Of a DNA stretch of 18,234 bases, positions 1-8,033 are shown one piece after another (the stretch's first letter is position 1; every line of letters begins with the position of its first letter). Both the position numbers and the translations under genes were made by a program. The notes under the pieces were generated by a model. The model did not search any database. It saw nothing but the letters and a program-made list of their open reading frames with translations, and was not told where the DNA came from. Source of the DNA: Candidatus Nitrosopumilus sp. (GTDB lineage: Archaea > Thermoproteota > Nitrososphaeria > Nitrososphaerales > Nitrosopumilaceae); assembly GCA_011055585.1 (NCBI GenBank), contig DRGT01000093.1:1-18234 (forward strand). Reading direction: 5' to 3'.

Positions 1-1435
1 AACTAAACAAACAATATGCATATTTTGGTTTTAGTGTTGAATACATTATGTTACTTGAATCAGAAGAGTGTTGAAGACCAACTGAGTGTCCCAGCTCATG
101 AGTCATAATTTTTTCAACACTTTCAACATCATACAATTGAAAACTTCCATCACACTCATAATCTCCTAGAGCAACCTCAACTACTCCTTTTCCTAAATGG
201 GCATGTCCTAGCACGCCTTCACCCAAATCTCTTATAACCCATGTAACCCAAACATTTGCCTCTGATTTGAGATTAGTATATGAAAACTCTACAACTGCAG
301 GTTGTTCATTTACTGAAAACTCTTCTTGCTGCCAAAATTTTGACGAGTTATTGAAGGTGCTAACATGATCCAGTGGCAATCCTGAAGGTTGTTCATTCAC
401 AAAAATTTTGTAGTGAATTACATATGTTCCATTTACAATCTCATAGGTTGGATTTGGAAAACTTCCAGCAGCAGATGCTGCCTCATCACTAAAATTCCAT
501 TTGACATAATCTCTTAGAAACTTCTTAATAACATCAAAACTTGGATTTGGATATTCGATGTATCTTTTTTCATCCGCAACATTTTTTGAAACATCTCTAA
601 GGTATTTTTCAAATTGACTAAAATCCTGTTCAATATCATTTTCAATATCCTGGATAGTCTTTTCTACATGTATGACAATGATGCCATTTTGAATCATAAA
701 GTAAATACCTGAAATAAATTCATCATCTGAGATCAAATCATCAGACCACCAACCAGCATTGTTTTTTACCCAATCTGGAATAGAATCAGAAGAAAGACTA
801 CTTGATGCCGGTGGGTCAACTTCCATAATTCCATTTTCTATTAGAAATTGAATTCCTGAAACAAATTCATCATCTGAGATCAAACCATCAGACCACCAAC
901 CAGCATTGTTTTTTATCCAATCAGGAATTACTGCTGGTTTGATAATTACGGGTATTGGTTTTTCAGTAGGAGTGTATGGATATTTTTGAATAACTTTATC
1001 TGCAAATTCTAAATAATTTTTTATGACAACACTATCTGGTTCTAATTCCAACGCTTTTTCAAAATATTGTTTTGATTCATGATATTCTCCTAAATACCCA
1101 AATCCAATCCCTAAACCCGTTAGTGCAAGAACATCATTTTGATTATACTGGATGATCGTGTAAAATTGTTCTAAAGAGTCTGTGTGATAATTAATTAAAT
1201 TTTCATCCTGTGCAAGATTACTTAATGCAACACCTTTCATTTTTAGAGTCGAGAAGTTGTTTGGAACAATTTCTAAAATATTGTCATAGATTTGAATTGC
1301 TTCTTTGTATTCTCCGTTAATAAAGTGCTCATTTGCTTCTTGAAATAATTCTTGGGTTTCTGATTCTTGCGCAAAAACCTGTGGTGTAAATGAAACAAAG
1401 CCAATAACCAGTAACAGAAATAGCGCTTTAATCAT
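1..1435 (-). CDS. Secreted TPR + 'IPDWIKNNAGWW' repeat + metzincin-like zinc protease (3' end cut by window edge)
   Basis: My translation from the ATG at 1435 gives 478 residues running off the left edge without a stop. Residues 1-22 form a signal peptide ending VFA-QE, so the protein should be exported. Residues 25-150 resemble TPR helices. Two near-identical copies of a roughly 40-residue unit follow (about 169-206 and 219-256), each opening IPDW(I/V)KNNAGWWSD, a motif I associate with exported thaumarchaeal proteins. The C-terminal part carries HELGHSVGLQH at 446-456, which matches HExxHxxGxxH (zinc ligands His446, His450, His456; catalytic Glu447), and NIMYS around Met464, which fits the metzincin Met-turn. 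A GHAHLGKG stretch near 410 recalls the structural-metal region of matrixins. A TATA-like element lies about 30 nt upstream. The protease assignment rests on motifs; the substrate is unknown. Confidence 0.85.
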   Translation of the reverse strand, partial: MIKALFLLLVIGFVSFTPQVFAQESETQELFQEANEHFINGEYKEAIQIYDNILEIVPNNFSTLKMKGVALSNLAQDENLINYHTDSLEQFYTIIQYNQNDVLALTGLGIGFGYLGEYHESKQYFEKALELEPDSVVIKNYLEFADKVIQKYPYTPTEKPIPVIIKPAVIPDWIKNNAGWWSDGLISDDEFVSGIQFLIENGIMEVDPPASSSLSSDSIPDWVKNNAGWWSDDLISDDEFISGIYFMIQNGIIVIHVEKTIQDIENDIEQDFSQFEKYLRDVSKNVADEKRYIEYPNPSFDVIKKFLRDYVKWNFSDEAASAAGSFPNPTYEIVNGTYVIHYKIFVNEQPSGLPLDHVSTFNNSSKFWQQEEFSVNEQPAVVEFSYTNLKSEANVWVTWVIRDLGEGVLGHAHLGKGVVEVALGDYECDGSFQLYDVESVEKIMTHELGHSVGLQHSSDSSNIMYSTLKPKYAYCLFS

Positions 1436-1460
1436 AATTGATAATGAGATTTTTAGTTTA

Positions 1461-1471
1461 GATATATTTTA
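1461..1471 (-). promoter_or_regulatory. TATA box of the metzincin-like gene
   Basis: An A/T-only stretch (TAAAATATATC on the minus strand) lies about 30 nt before the ATG at 1435, so the leader would be only a few nucleotides long. No Shine-Dalgarno sequence is seen. Confidence 0.5.
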
Positions 1472-1526
1472 TTCCCAATTTATCCTCGTTTTTTAACACG
1501 AAAAACTTTATCCAGCAATAAAGAAT

Positions 1527-1930
1527 GTGAAAAAAGTGTTGGGGAGCTTAGAGACAGGAAAATCACTAGATGGATTAAAGCTAAAAATTAACCAGATAAA
1601 GCGTGATCTTTCACAATTAGAAGAATCAAATAAACCAATGCCTGAATTAATTAATTCTACAAATTTGTTAAGATCCAATGAAATTCTCACAAAAACAAAC
1701 GAGAAAAAAACTGAATTATTGAATGCATATGAATCATATTTTAAAGACCTTGAAAGTGTTTTAAAAAAATTCAAACTGGTCTTAGTATCCTAAAAACTAC
1801 TCCAAAAAAGAAAACACGAAAAAAACGAACTAGAAAAAAGAAAAAAACTAAAAGAAAAACTATGAGAAGAAAAAAGACACGCACTAGAAAAAAATCTCGA
1901 AAAAGAAAATCTTCTAAAAGAAAGCGTTAA
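1527..1930 (+). CDS. Coiled-coil protein with Lys/Arg-rich tail; tail is in the -1 frame
   Basis: The GTG start at 1527 opens a frame of 88 codons (stop 1791-1793) that encodes a charged, probably coiled-coil helical protein. From about 1763 the -1 frame is open without interruption to a TAA at 1928-1930. It encodes 52 residues from 1772, and the last 41 of these contain 31 Lys or Arg. This tail frame has no ATG, GTG or TTG before the run of basic residues, so it is unlikely to be a separate gene. The frames join at 1760-1769, TTTAAAAAAA, which contains two heptamers of the X XXY YYZ slippery type in the right phase (T TTA AAA and A AAA AAA). Joined, the product is about 134 residues and its stop overlaps the convergent birA stop. 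The basic tail suggests nucleic-acid binding, as in histone H1-like or ribosome-associated proteins. It may be a programmed shift, a mutation, or a missing A in the assembly. Confidence 0.65.
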
Positions 1931-2931
1931 TGCTTGTAGATAACATCACCTGCTAAAACTCTTTGAAATTGATTATTTGTCTTAACAATCAGGGCACCAT
2001 CATTATCGAGCTTAATGGCTTTACCATTAATTTTTCCATCTGATGTTGATACAGAAACACTTTTTCCAATTGTTGATGATTTTTTTGTCCAATCATCGAT
2101 GATGGTATTAGATTTTCCTTTTTCTAACAATTCAAAAATTTTTTCTAATTCATAAAGAAAACTTTTTACAAATAAAATCGGATTTTGATATTTACCATTC
2201 TCAACTAAGCTAGTAACACCGTAAAAATTATCAGTGTTTTTTAATAATTTTTCTAATCGTGATGCATTTACTTTGAAATTTATTCCAACACCTAAAACTA
2301 AATTTTCAATTTTGTTTGATTCTATTGAAACATCAATTAACATTCCAGCTACTTTTTTTCCTTTAATTGTAACATCGTTTGGCCACTTTACTTCAGATTT
2401 TTTCCTAATTACTTTTTCAATTGCATTTGAGAGGGCAACTGATGCTGCAATTGGAAAAAGAGTAGATATTGAGATATCAAATTTAGGATGAAAGACAATT
2501 GATAACCATATGCCTCCGGCAGGAGAAAGCCATTTTCTACCTAATCTCCCTCTACCCCTAGTTTGTTTTTGAGAAATTACAACTGTTCCATTTTCCTTTG
2601 AATTTGATGCGATTTCTATAGCAAAATTTTGTGTAGAATCTATAGAGTCAAAATAATAGGCTCTTTTTCCAATCGTTTTAGTTTTTAGTTGAGTAGTAAT
2701 TTCCCATGGTAGCAAAAGATTTGTAGATTCAACCAATCGGTATCCAAGCTTTTGTTTTGATTCTATTTTGTAACCTAATAAACGAATTTTTTTAATATGC
2801 TTCCAGACCGCAACTCTGCTTATTTTTAGAACATCACTAAGATCCTGGCCTGACAAATACTCTGCATTGTGGGATTTTAATAATGAAAGAACCTTAGCAA
2901 GTCCTACATTGTCAAATGAATTGTAAATCAA
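1927..2931 (-). CDS. birA: Biotin--[acetyl-CoA-carboxylase] ligase with N-terminal HTH (BirA)
   Basis: This 334-residue protein activates biotin to biotinyl-AMP and transfers it to a lysine of a biotin carboxyl-carrier protein. Residues 10-68 form a winged-helix domain, so it may also act as a biotin-responsive repressor, as the two-domain BirA proteins do. The catalytic domain shows FDSIDSTQ (94-101), the biotin/ATP loop RGRGRLGRKW (125-134), KWPNDV (182-187) and GVGINF (214-219). A C-terminal beta-barrel covers the last 50 residues. The only start that keeps the HTH is a TTG at 2931. In these archaea the expected client is the biotin-dependent acetyl/propionyl-CoA carboxylase of carbon fixation, which is not in this window. 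Its stop overlaps the end of the convergent basic-tail gene. Confidence 0.93.
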   Translation of the reverse strand: MIYNSFDNVGLAKVLSLLKSHNAEYLSGQDLSDVLKISRVAVWKHIKKIRLLGYKIESKQKLGYRLVESTNLLLPWEITTQLKTKTIGKRAYYFDSIDSTQNFAIEIASNSKENGTVVISQKQTRGRGRLGRKWLSPAGGIWLSIVFHPKFDISISTLFPIAASVALSNAIEKVIRKKSEVKWPNDVTIKGKKVAGMLIDVSIESNKIENLVLGVGINFKVNASRLEKLLKNTDNFYGVTSLVENGKYQNPILFVKSFLYELEKIFELLEKGKSNTIIDDWTKKSSTIGKSVSVSTSDGKINGKAIKLDNDGALIVKTNNQFQRVLAGDVIYKH

Positions 2932-2963
2932 TTAAAATTCGATTTCTATATGGGAGAAATTCA

Positions 2964-2973
2964 CTATAAAAGG
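2964..2973. promoter_or_regulatory. TATA box between divergent birA and DUF3892-like gene
   Basis: CTATAAAAGG is a strong archaeal box A on the plus strand, about 60 nt before the ATG at 3031. Read on the minus strand (CCTTTTATAG) it lies about 37 nt before the birA TTG. It could serve either gene or both; orientation cannot be settled from sequence alone. Confidence 0.45.
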
Positions 2974-3030
2974 TTCTGAGATTGTCGAAAAAAAGAAATT
3001 CTAAATTAGCCCCTAATTTTATGAATTGGT

Positions 3031-3330
3031 ATGGAAAAATGGGCCAACTATTTGATTTCTGAAGTAAAGTATGGAAAGAACCATCTGATTGAGCAAGTAA
3101 AAATTCACACCGAGGAAGACGGAGAAATTAGTACAGGCACACTGGCAGACAGATTACAAATATCCCACGACATCAAAAAAGGCAAATCTTACAAAACAAT
3201 TTTTCACAGCCTTAAAGGTTGGAAAGAGGGTGATTCTGTTTACGTTTATCGAGTCGGCGGTGATTCTTTTATCAGAATTGATAAAAACAAAACTGAACAA
3301 GATTTTCTGGGGTCTATTCTTCAATTTTAG
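3031..3330 (+). CDS. DUF3892-like small protein
   Basis: This 99-residue soluble protein opens with MEKWANYLISEV and has alternating hydrophobic strands, a central ISTGTLADRLQISHDIKKGK stretch and a C-terminal VGGDSFIRID strand. The pattern of a short beta-rich domain with 'I..V......I..V..H' and a late '.yIRtd.n' strand matches my memory of DUF3892, which is common in thaumarchaea and of unknown function. There are no signal peptide, membrane segment or catalytic motif. It is the first of four plus-strand genes; the 46-nt gap to the next gene contains an A/T-rich stretch that could be a separate promoter. I am sure it is coding, and moderately sure of the family. Confidence 0.75.
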   Translation: MEKWANYLISEVKYGKNHLIEQVKIHTEEDGEISTGTLADRLQISHDIKKGKSYKTIFHSLKGWKEGDSVYVYRVGGDSFIRIDKNKTEQDFLGSILQF

Positions 3331-3376
3331 CCAAAATTGGTCGAAAATTAAAAACTGATCAAAATTATGATTTACC

Positions 3377-3787
3377 ATGGAAAAGGATAATCATTCAGAT
3401 GATGAAATTAAAGAAATCTTTTCTCTCAAAAATATTGCAGTTATTGGAATGTCAAAACATCCAGATAAAGCAGCGCATTTTGTACCAAAGTATCTATCTG
3501 AGCAAGGATACAACATTATACCAATTAATCCTACCAGAAATGAAATCTTAAATAAAAAATCATATCAAAGCGTTTCAGAGGTTGATCAACCAATTGACAT
3601 CGTCGATGTTTTCAGACCTTCTGATCAAGTTTTACCAGTAGTTGAAGAAGCAATAAAGGTGAAACCAAAAGTTATCTGGCTTCAACAAGGAATTCATAAT
3701 GAAGAAGCAGAAGAGTTAGCTAGAAAACAAGGCATTAAAGTTATCTTTAATCGATGTATGCTTGCGGAACACCAACGTCTTTTCTAA
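3377..3787 (+). CDS. CoA-binding Rossmann-fold protein (CoA_binding_2 / YccU type)
   Basis: This 136-residue protein is a complete single-domain CoA_binding_2 protein. The nucleotide-binding strand and loop are at LKNIAVIGMSKHPDKAA (about 17-33). IIPINPTR follows, then VDVFRP (about 76-81), VIWLQQGIHNEEA (about 98-110) and a C-terminal NRCMLAEHQRL, which corresponds to the family's conserved 'NRC...EH..L' ending. Family members bind CoA, but no reaction is established for the stand-alone forms. It may sense CoA or acyl-CoA. Its stop is 3 nt before the next ATG, so the two are probably co-transcribed. Confidence 0.88.
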   Translation: MEKDNHSDDEIKEIFSLKNIAVIGMSKHPDKAAHFVPKYLSEQGYNIIPINPTRNEILNKKSYQSVSEVDQPIDIVDVFRPSDQVLPVVEEAIKVKPKVIWLQQGIHNEEAEELARKQGIKVIFNRCMLAEHQRLF

Positions 3788-3790
3788 AAC

Positions 3791-4150
3791 ATGACTTCAT
3801 TTGAAGAATTTCACCAATCACTTTTAGAATTGATAAAATCATTTGAAGAAAAAAAGACTCAATTAAAATTAGAAACTGATCTAGAATCAAACATTATCAA
3901 AATTTTTGGTGAAAACATTGATTCTTTATCAAGAGCTAAAAACGGACTAGAGGATGTTTCAGAGCTTGCAAATACAGCCGCAGAACACCATCCATACTGG
4001 AATCTTTTGTATAGTTGTTCACAAATCTCACAAACAATTCTTGAAAAATGGGATGGTGATCTTTCTAAAGATGAATTAGAAGAAATTGAATGGTCAATCA
4101 AAGAACTACAACACACTTGTAACAAGCTTAAGAAACAAAAAACTGACTAG
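3791..4150 (+). CDS. Unknown helical protein
   Basis: This 119-residue acidic protein has mostly helical, heptad-like spacing of Leu/Ile and charged residues. The single distinctive patch is AAEHHPYWNLLYSCSQ near residues 62-77, followed by ILEKWDGDLSKDELEEIEW. The C-terminus is Lys-rich. The start is an ATG 3 nt after the stop of the CoA-binding gene, so it is likely translated from the same mRNA. The HHPYW patch recalls the active-site motif of pterin-4a-carbinolamine dehydratases, but the rest does not fit that fold. I do not recognise the family. No signal peptide or membrane segment is seen. Confidence 0.7.
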   Translation: MTSFEEFHQSLLELIKSFEEKKTQLKLETDLESNIIKIFGENIDSLSRAKNGLEDVSELANTAAEHHPYWNLLYSCSQISQTILEKWDGDLSKDELEEIEWSIKELQHTCNKLKKQKTD

Positions 4151-4167
4151 GTTTTTGTGCAGGCAGA

Positions 4168-4177
4168 GATAAATAAT
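4168..4177 (+). promoter_or_regulatory. TATA box of the YchF-like GTPase gene
   Basis: GATAAATAAT is centred about 24 nt before the ATG at 4197. That spacing predicts a leaderless mRNA, independent of the upstream three-gene run. Confidence 0.55.
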
Positions 4178-4196
4178 CAAAACTGGAAATGTAATC

Positions 4197-5411
4197 ATGC
4201 CAATAAAAATCGGTCTTATTGGTAAAACAAACACCGGCAAGACTACTTTTTTTAATTCATCTACTCTCTCATCAGCTGAAATCTCAACCTATCCATTTAC
4301 AACTAAAAAACCTGAATCGGGTACTGCAAATGCAATTACCCTGTGCGTGCATCCTGAATTCAAAGTACAAGATAATCCAAATAATTCAAAATGCATTGAT
4401 GGTTGGCGATACATCCCAATCGAAATGATTGATCTGCCGGGATTGATCAAAGATGCATGGAAGGGAAAGGGTTTAGGAAATCAATTTCTTTCAGTTGCTG
4501 CACAGTCTGATGCTTTGTTACATGTGGTAGATGTTTCTGGAGGAATAGATACATCGGGAAAAATTGCAGAAGCCGGTTCTGGTGATCCAATTTCAGATTT
4601 TGCAGATATTGAAGAAGAGCTAATTATGTGGTATCAAAAAATTTTAGAAGGAAACCGTGACAAATTATCTAAATTAATTCAATCAGGAACTGACTTTGTT
4701 GATGCAATAACAGATCTTTACCAAGGAATTGGCGTAACAAAAAGTCATGTAAAAGAAACTTTGAAAGCAACTAACCTTGAGGATAAAGAGTTTGATGACT
4801 ATGGAATAGAAGATAGTAAGAAATTCGCAACTCATCTTAGAAAAATTTCAAAACCGACTCTGATTGTTGCAAACAAAATTGATGTTGAAGGTGCTGACAA
4901 AAACTTTGTAAAATTAAGAGAGCGTTATATAGACACAATTGTAGTTCCAGCTAGTGCAGACAGTGAACTAAGCTTGCGAAGAGCAGAACAGAAAGGATTG
5001 ATAAAATATTCTCCAGGTTCTGAACGGTTTGATATTCTAAAATCTGAAGAATTAAATGACAAACAGAAAAACGCCCTAGAGTTTATCAAAAAGGACATTA
5101 TGGGCGAATATATGAGAACTGGTGTTCAATTTGCAATTAATATCGCAGTTTTCAAATTATTAAAAATGAATTCGGTGTACCCCGTAGCTGATGAAAAAAA
5201 ATTATCGGATAAAAAAGGTCGTGTATTACCCGATTTACTGTTAATGAAAGATGGTGCAACAGTACAAGATTTAGCAAAGGAAATTCATACTGATTTAACA
5301 AAAGGCCTTCTTTATGCAAAAGATTTGAGATACAAACTGAGATTGCCAACAACATATCAATTACGAGACCGTGATGTTGTCTCTTTAGTTAGTACCTCAA
5401 AGAAGAAGTAA
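4197..5411 (+). CDS. YchF/Obg-type TGS-domain GTPase (archaeal)
   Basis: This 404-residue TRAFAC-class NTPase has a P-loop GKTNTGKT at 9-16, a switch region TYPFTTKKP, G3 DLPG at 79-82 and G4 NKID at 226-229. A C-terminal TGS domain starts near 337 (LLMKDGATVQDLAKEIH...). The archaeal NSKCIDGWRYIPIEMIDLPG block is present. Family members associate with ribosomes or translation factors. Bacterial YchF prefers ATP because its G4 is altered; here G4 is a normal NKxD, so GTP is expected. The P-loop has Thr where 'NVGKS' is usual at two positions. It has its own TATA box. Its stop is 1 nt from the end of the convergent cysS. Confidence 0.9.
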   Translation: MPIKIGLIGKTNTGKTTFFNSSTLSSAEISTYPFTTKKPESGTANAITLCVHPEFKVQDNPNNSKCIDGWRYIPIEMIDLPGLIKDAWKGKGLGNQFLSVAAQSDALLHVVDVSGGIDTSGKIAEAGSGDPISDFADIEEELIMWYQKILEGNRDKLSKLIQSGTDFVDAITDLYQGIGVTKSHVKETLKATNLEDKEFDDYGIEDSKKFATHLRKISKPTLIVANKIDVEGADKNFVKLRERYIDTIVVPASADSELSLRRAEQKGLIKYSPGSERFDILKSEELNDKQKNALEFIKKDIMGEYMRTGVQFAINIAVFKLLKMNSVYPVADEKKLSDKKGRVLPDLLLMKDGATVQDLAKEIHTDLTKGLLYAKDLRYKLRLPTTYQLRDRDVVSLVSTSKKK

Positions 5412-5412
5412 C

Positions 5413-6789
5413 CTAGGCGTGAATTTTCTCTTTTTTCATCCAAATAGTCTGATGAACTTCATCTTTGAGCTCTATACCTTTAGCAGCTAGTTTGTCCCTT
5501 ATTCCATCCGCCTCTTCGTATTTTTTCTGATGTCTAAATTCTTCACGCTGCTTTAAAAGAATCTGAATATGCGACTTTTCATCATCAGTTACTTTGGCAA
5601 TTTTTAATCCAAGAATATGGATCATTTCATCAAAAACTAAAATGATTTTTCCAGCTGCAGATTTTGTCAAATGATCTTCCTGGCTCAAACAAAATGTAAC
5701 TAATCTATAAAATGCACTTAGTGCCATATGCGTGTTCAAATTATTATCCAAAGCATCTGAAAATTCTGTTTTTAGCTGAGAAAGTGTCTTTTCAACATCT
5801 TCAACCTCTCCATCCTTTTCAGCTTGGATGAGTTTGTGATATGCTAATCTAGCTTTATCCCAGTTTGTTTCATGCTCTTTTAGTAATTCTTCTGAATAAT
5901 CAATTGGTTTTGAATAGTGACTTGAAATACAAAATATTCTAAGAACATTTGGACTCCAAGCTTTAATCAAATTTTTTACCGATTTTATGTTTCCAAGTGA
6001 TTTTGACATTTTTTCACCATTAATTGTAATCATTCCAACATGCATCCAAATTTTTGCAAATGGTTTTGATGTGTGAGATTCTGATTGAGCAATTTCATTT
6101 TCATGATGTGGAAATATCAAATCACGACCGCCACCATGAATCTCAAAGTTTTCACCAAGATACTTTAGACTCATTGTAGAGCATTCAATATGCCATCCAG
6201 GTCTTCCTCGGCCCCAGGGACTATCCCATGAAGGATCACTTTCTGAGAATTTCCACAAGGCAAAGTCTAGAGGATCATTTTTTGTCTCGTCAACTTCAAC
6301 TCTTGCACCTGATTGTAAATCTTCTACCTTCTTTTTTGATAGTTTTCCATATTCAGGAAACTTTGAAACCGAAAAATATACTCCATTCTTTGATACGTAC
6401 GCAATTTTTTTGTCAACCAAATCTTGAACTAAATCTAGCATGTCTTGGATATGCTCAGTTGCCTTTGGATATTTTGTAGCTCTTTTCACATTTAGTGCAT
6501 CAAACTCATCATAGTATTCCTGGATGTAACGTGAGCTAATTGCAGACGCACGAACATTTTCTCTTTTAGCCCTATTGATGATTTTATCATCTACGTCTGT
6601 AAAATTCTGAATAAATTCAACCTCCATTCCTTTTGATTCTAAATATCTTCTTAGAACATCAAAAACTATGAGCGTTCTTGCGTGCCCAATGTGAGATTCA
6701 TCATAAACTGTAACTCCACAAAGATAGATTCTGACTTTTCCTGATTCTAGTTCCTTTTCAGCTCCACTTAATGTATCTAGGATCTTCAT
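5413..6789 (-). CDS. cysS: Cysteinyl-tRNA synthetase
   Basis: From the ATG at 6789 the protein has 458 residues. This class I synthetase charges tRNA-Cys. HIGH is at 33-36 and KMSKS at 260-264. The zinc site that selects cysteine is complete: Cys24, Cys203 (in WHIEC), His228 and Glu232 (in HHENE). The C-terminal anticodon-binding helical region ends KEKIHA. A TTG at 6804 would add five residues and overlap nadE by 11 nt. I prefer the ATG because MKILDTLSG aligns with the usual N-terminus and sits 4 nt after the nadE stop. Its likely co-transcription with nadE and the Rieske gene is suggested by spacing only. Confidence 0.95.
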   Translation of the reverse strand: MKILDTLSGAEKELESGKVRIYLCGVTVYDESHIGHARTLIVFDVLRRYLESKGMEVEFIQNFTDVDDKIINRAKRENVRASAISSRYIQEYYDEFDALNVKRATKYPKATEHIQDMLDLVQDLVDKKIAYVSKNGVYFSVSKFPEYGKLSKKKVEDLQSGARVEVDETKNDPLDFALWKFSESDPSWDSPWGRGRPGWHIECSTMSLKYLGENFEIHGGGRDLIFPHHENEIAQSESHTSKPFAKIWMHVGMITINGEKMSKSLGNIKSVKNLIKAWSPNVLRIFCISSHYSKPIDYSEELLKEHETNWDKARLAYHKLIQAEKDGEVEDVEKTLSQLKTEFSDALDNNLNTHMALSAFYRLVTFCLSQEDHLTKSAAGKIILVFDEMIHILGLKIAKVTDDEKSHIQILLKQREEFRHQKKYEEADGIRDKLAAKGIELKDEVHQTIWMKKEKIHA

Positions 6790-6793
6790 TTTC

Positions 6794-7594
6794 TTACTCT
6801 TCAAATGGTCTTGGTGCAGTTATTCGTTTGTGCTGGCTAGTTTGGTATAGCTGGTTAACCTTGTTCACTATGCTTTTCTCAATTTGTGTAAGTTTTGCCG
6901 TCTCTTCTAATGATAATTTCTTATCAAAAATACAATACAGAATGGAATCAATTTCATCATAGGACATTCCAAGCTCTTCTTCTGCAAAATGGCCTAGCCA
7001 AAGATTTGGACTGCTCTTTTTTGATAGGATTGATTGTGATACGCCAAGAAATTCTCCCATCTTTTTTACCTGAGTTTTGTATAATGAAACAATCGGTAAA
7101 ATATCTACACTACCATCACCAAATTTTGTAAAGTATCCTATCAGAAACTCGCTCTTATCACTAGAGCCAACAACAAGATATTTTTTCAAATTTGCATAAT
7201 AGTAGAGTAGATTAGCTCTAACTCTTGCTCTGAGATTTCCTAATGCTTTTTCACTTGGTTCAAGATATTTTGAATACTGATTTACAATTGGATTGATGTC
7301 AATTAGTTTGTAATCCAATTTCAGTTCTTCAACCATCTTGATTGCATCTTCAGTCTCAGTCTTTGGAGAAATTTTTGAATCTGGCATCAAAAGTGCCAAT
7401 GTTTGGTTAGGTAGCGCTCTATGGCAGAGATAGCTTGTAACTGCAGAATCTACTCCACCACTTAGGCCAAAAATCAAACCACTTGAATTATTTTTTGAAA
7501 CCTGATTTCTTAGAAAATCTTCAATTGTTTTGTCAATTGAAGCGTAATCCTGGTTTATGACTTGATTTAAAATTTCTTGATTCACTAAATTCAT
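6794..7594 (-). CDS. nadE: NH3-dependent NAD+ synthetase
   Basis: This 266-residue enzyme amidates nicotinic acid adenine dinucleotide to NAD+ using ATP and ammonia. The N-type ATP-pyrophosphatase P-loop SGGVDSA is at 45-51. The downstream block GSSDKSEFLIGYFTKFGDGSVDILPI (given in parts: GSSDKSEF at 143-150, then YFTKFGDGS) holds the NaAD/ATP-binding residues. There is no glutaminase domain, so free ammonia is the donor, which suits an ammonia oxidiser. A TATA-like CTTTTATG on the minus strand is about 20 nt upstream of the ATG. nadM, another NAD-synthesis gene, is at 14936 but in a different transcription unit. Confidence 0.95.
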   Translation of the reverse strand: MNLVNQEILNQVINQDYASIDKTIEDFLRNQVSKNNSSGLIFGLSGGVDSAVTSYLCHRALPNQTLALLMPDSKISPKTETEDAIKMVEELKLDYKLIDINPIVNQYSKYLEPSEKALGNLRARVRANLLYYYANLKKYLVVGSSDKSEFLIGYFTKFGDGSVDILPIVSLYKTQVKKMGEFLGVSQSILSKKSSPNLWLGHFAEEELGMSYDEIDSILYCIFDKKLSLEETAKLTQIEKSIVNKVNQLYQTSQHKRITAPRPFEE

Positions 7595-7622
7595 TCACTA
7601 TGGATTTGTCATAAAAGTTATG

Positions 7623-7925
7623 TTAAATATCAACATAGATGCCATCTTCTCTTTCTTCAACTTTGTAGGTTTGAAGATTGACATCTTTTAGATAGTCCAA
7701 CAGCTTGCCAGTCTTGATGTTATAATGCCAAGAATGAAGCGGGCATTCTATGACATCTCCTTCTAGTTTTCCAAAGGCAATAGAGCCATCTTGATGCACA
7801 CACACTGCATCTAGTGCATGATATCCATCCTTATTGAAAATGGCAATTTTTTTACCATCAACTACAAATTGTGCCCCCACACCAGATTTAATTTCTCCTT
7901 TCTTTACTAATTTTTTCCAAGCCAA
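7623..7925 (-). CDS. Rieske-type [2Fe-2S] ferredoxin
   Basis: This 100-residue soluble protein contains the full Rieske motif: Cys42-x-His44 and Cys61-Pro-Leu-His64, with 16 residues between the two pairs. WHYNIKTGKLLDYL follows as in NirD- or dioxygenase-type ferredoxins. There is no membrane anchor, so it is a cytoplasmic electron carrier rather than a bc1-type subunit. The start is a TTG at 7925; an ATG just upstream is out of frame. The stop is about 28 nt from the nadE start. Its redox partner is not visible here. Confidence 0.9.
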   Translation of the reverse strand: MAWKKLVKKGEIKSGVGAQFVVDGKKIAIFNKDGYHALDAVCVHQDGSIAFGKLEGDVIECPLHSWHYNIKTGKLLDYLKDVNLQTYKVEEREDGIYVDI

Positions 7926-8005
7926 TTTGATTCCATTTCAATCTAGTTGTATTAAATCCTAATTGTTAATTCGTGGATAATTAACTTGCAAAAATTTGAA
8001 TACTA

Positions 8006-8014
8006 GATAAATTT
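8006..8014 (+). promoter_or_regulatory. TATA box of the membrane-anchored gene at 8034
   Basis: GATAAATTT is centred 24 nt before the ATG. This fits leaderless transcription, although a GATGGGGAT stretch also lies within the short upstream region. Confidence 0.5.
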
Positions 8015-8033
8015 AGAAAGATGGGGATAATGT

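Noticed and set aside
1796..1930. Lys/Arg-rich tail as an independent small gene
   Set aside because: There is no start codon before the basic run. The only ATG (1861-1863) would begin in the middle of it.
3971..4030. HHPYWNLLY in the 119-aa protein, similar to the pterin-4a-carbinolamine dehydratase motif
   Set aside because: Only this short patch matches. The upstream strand and GW region and the TH..GLT block of that enzyme are absent, and the rest reads as helices.
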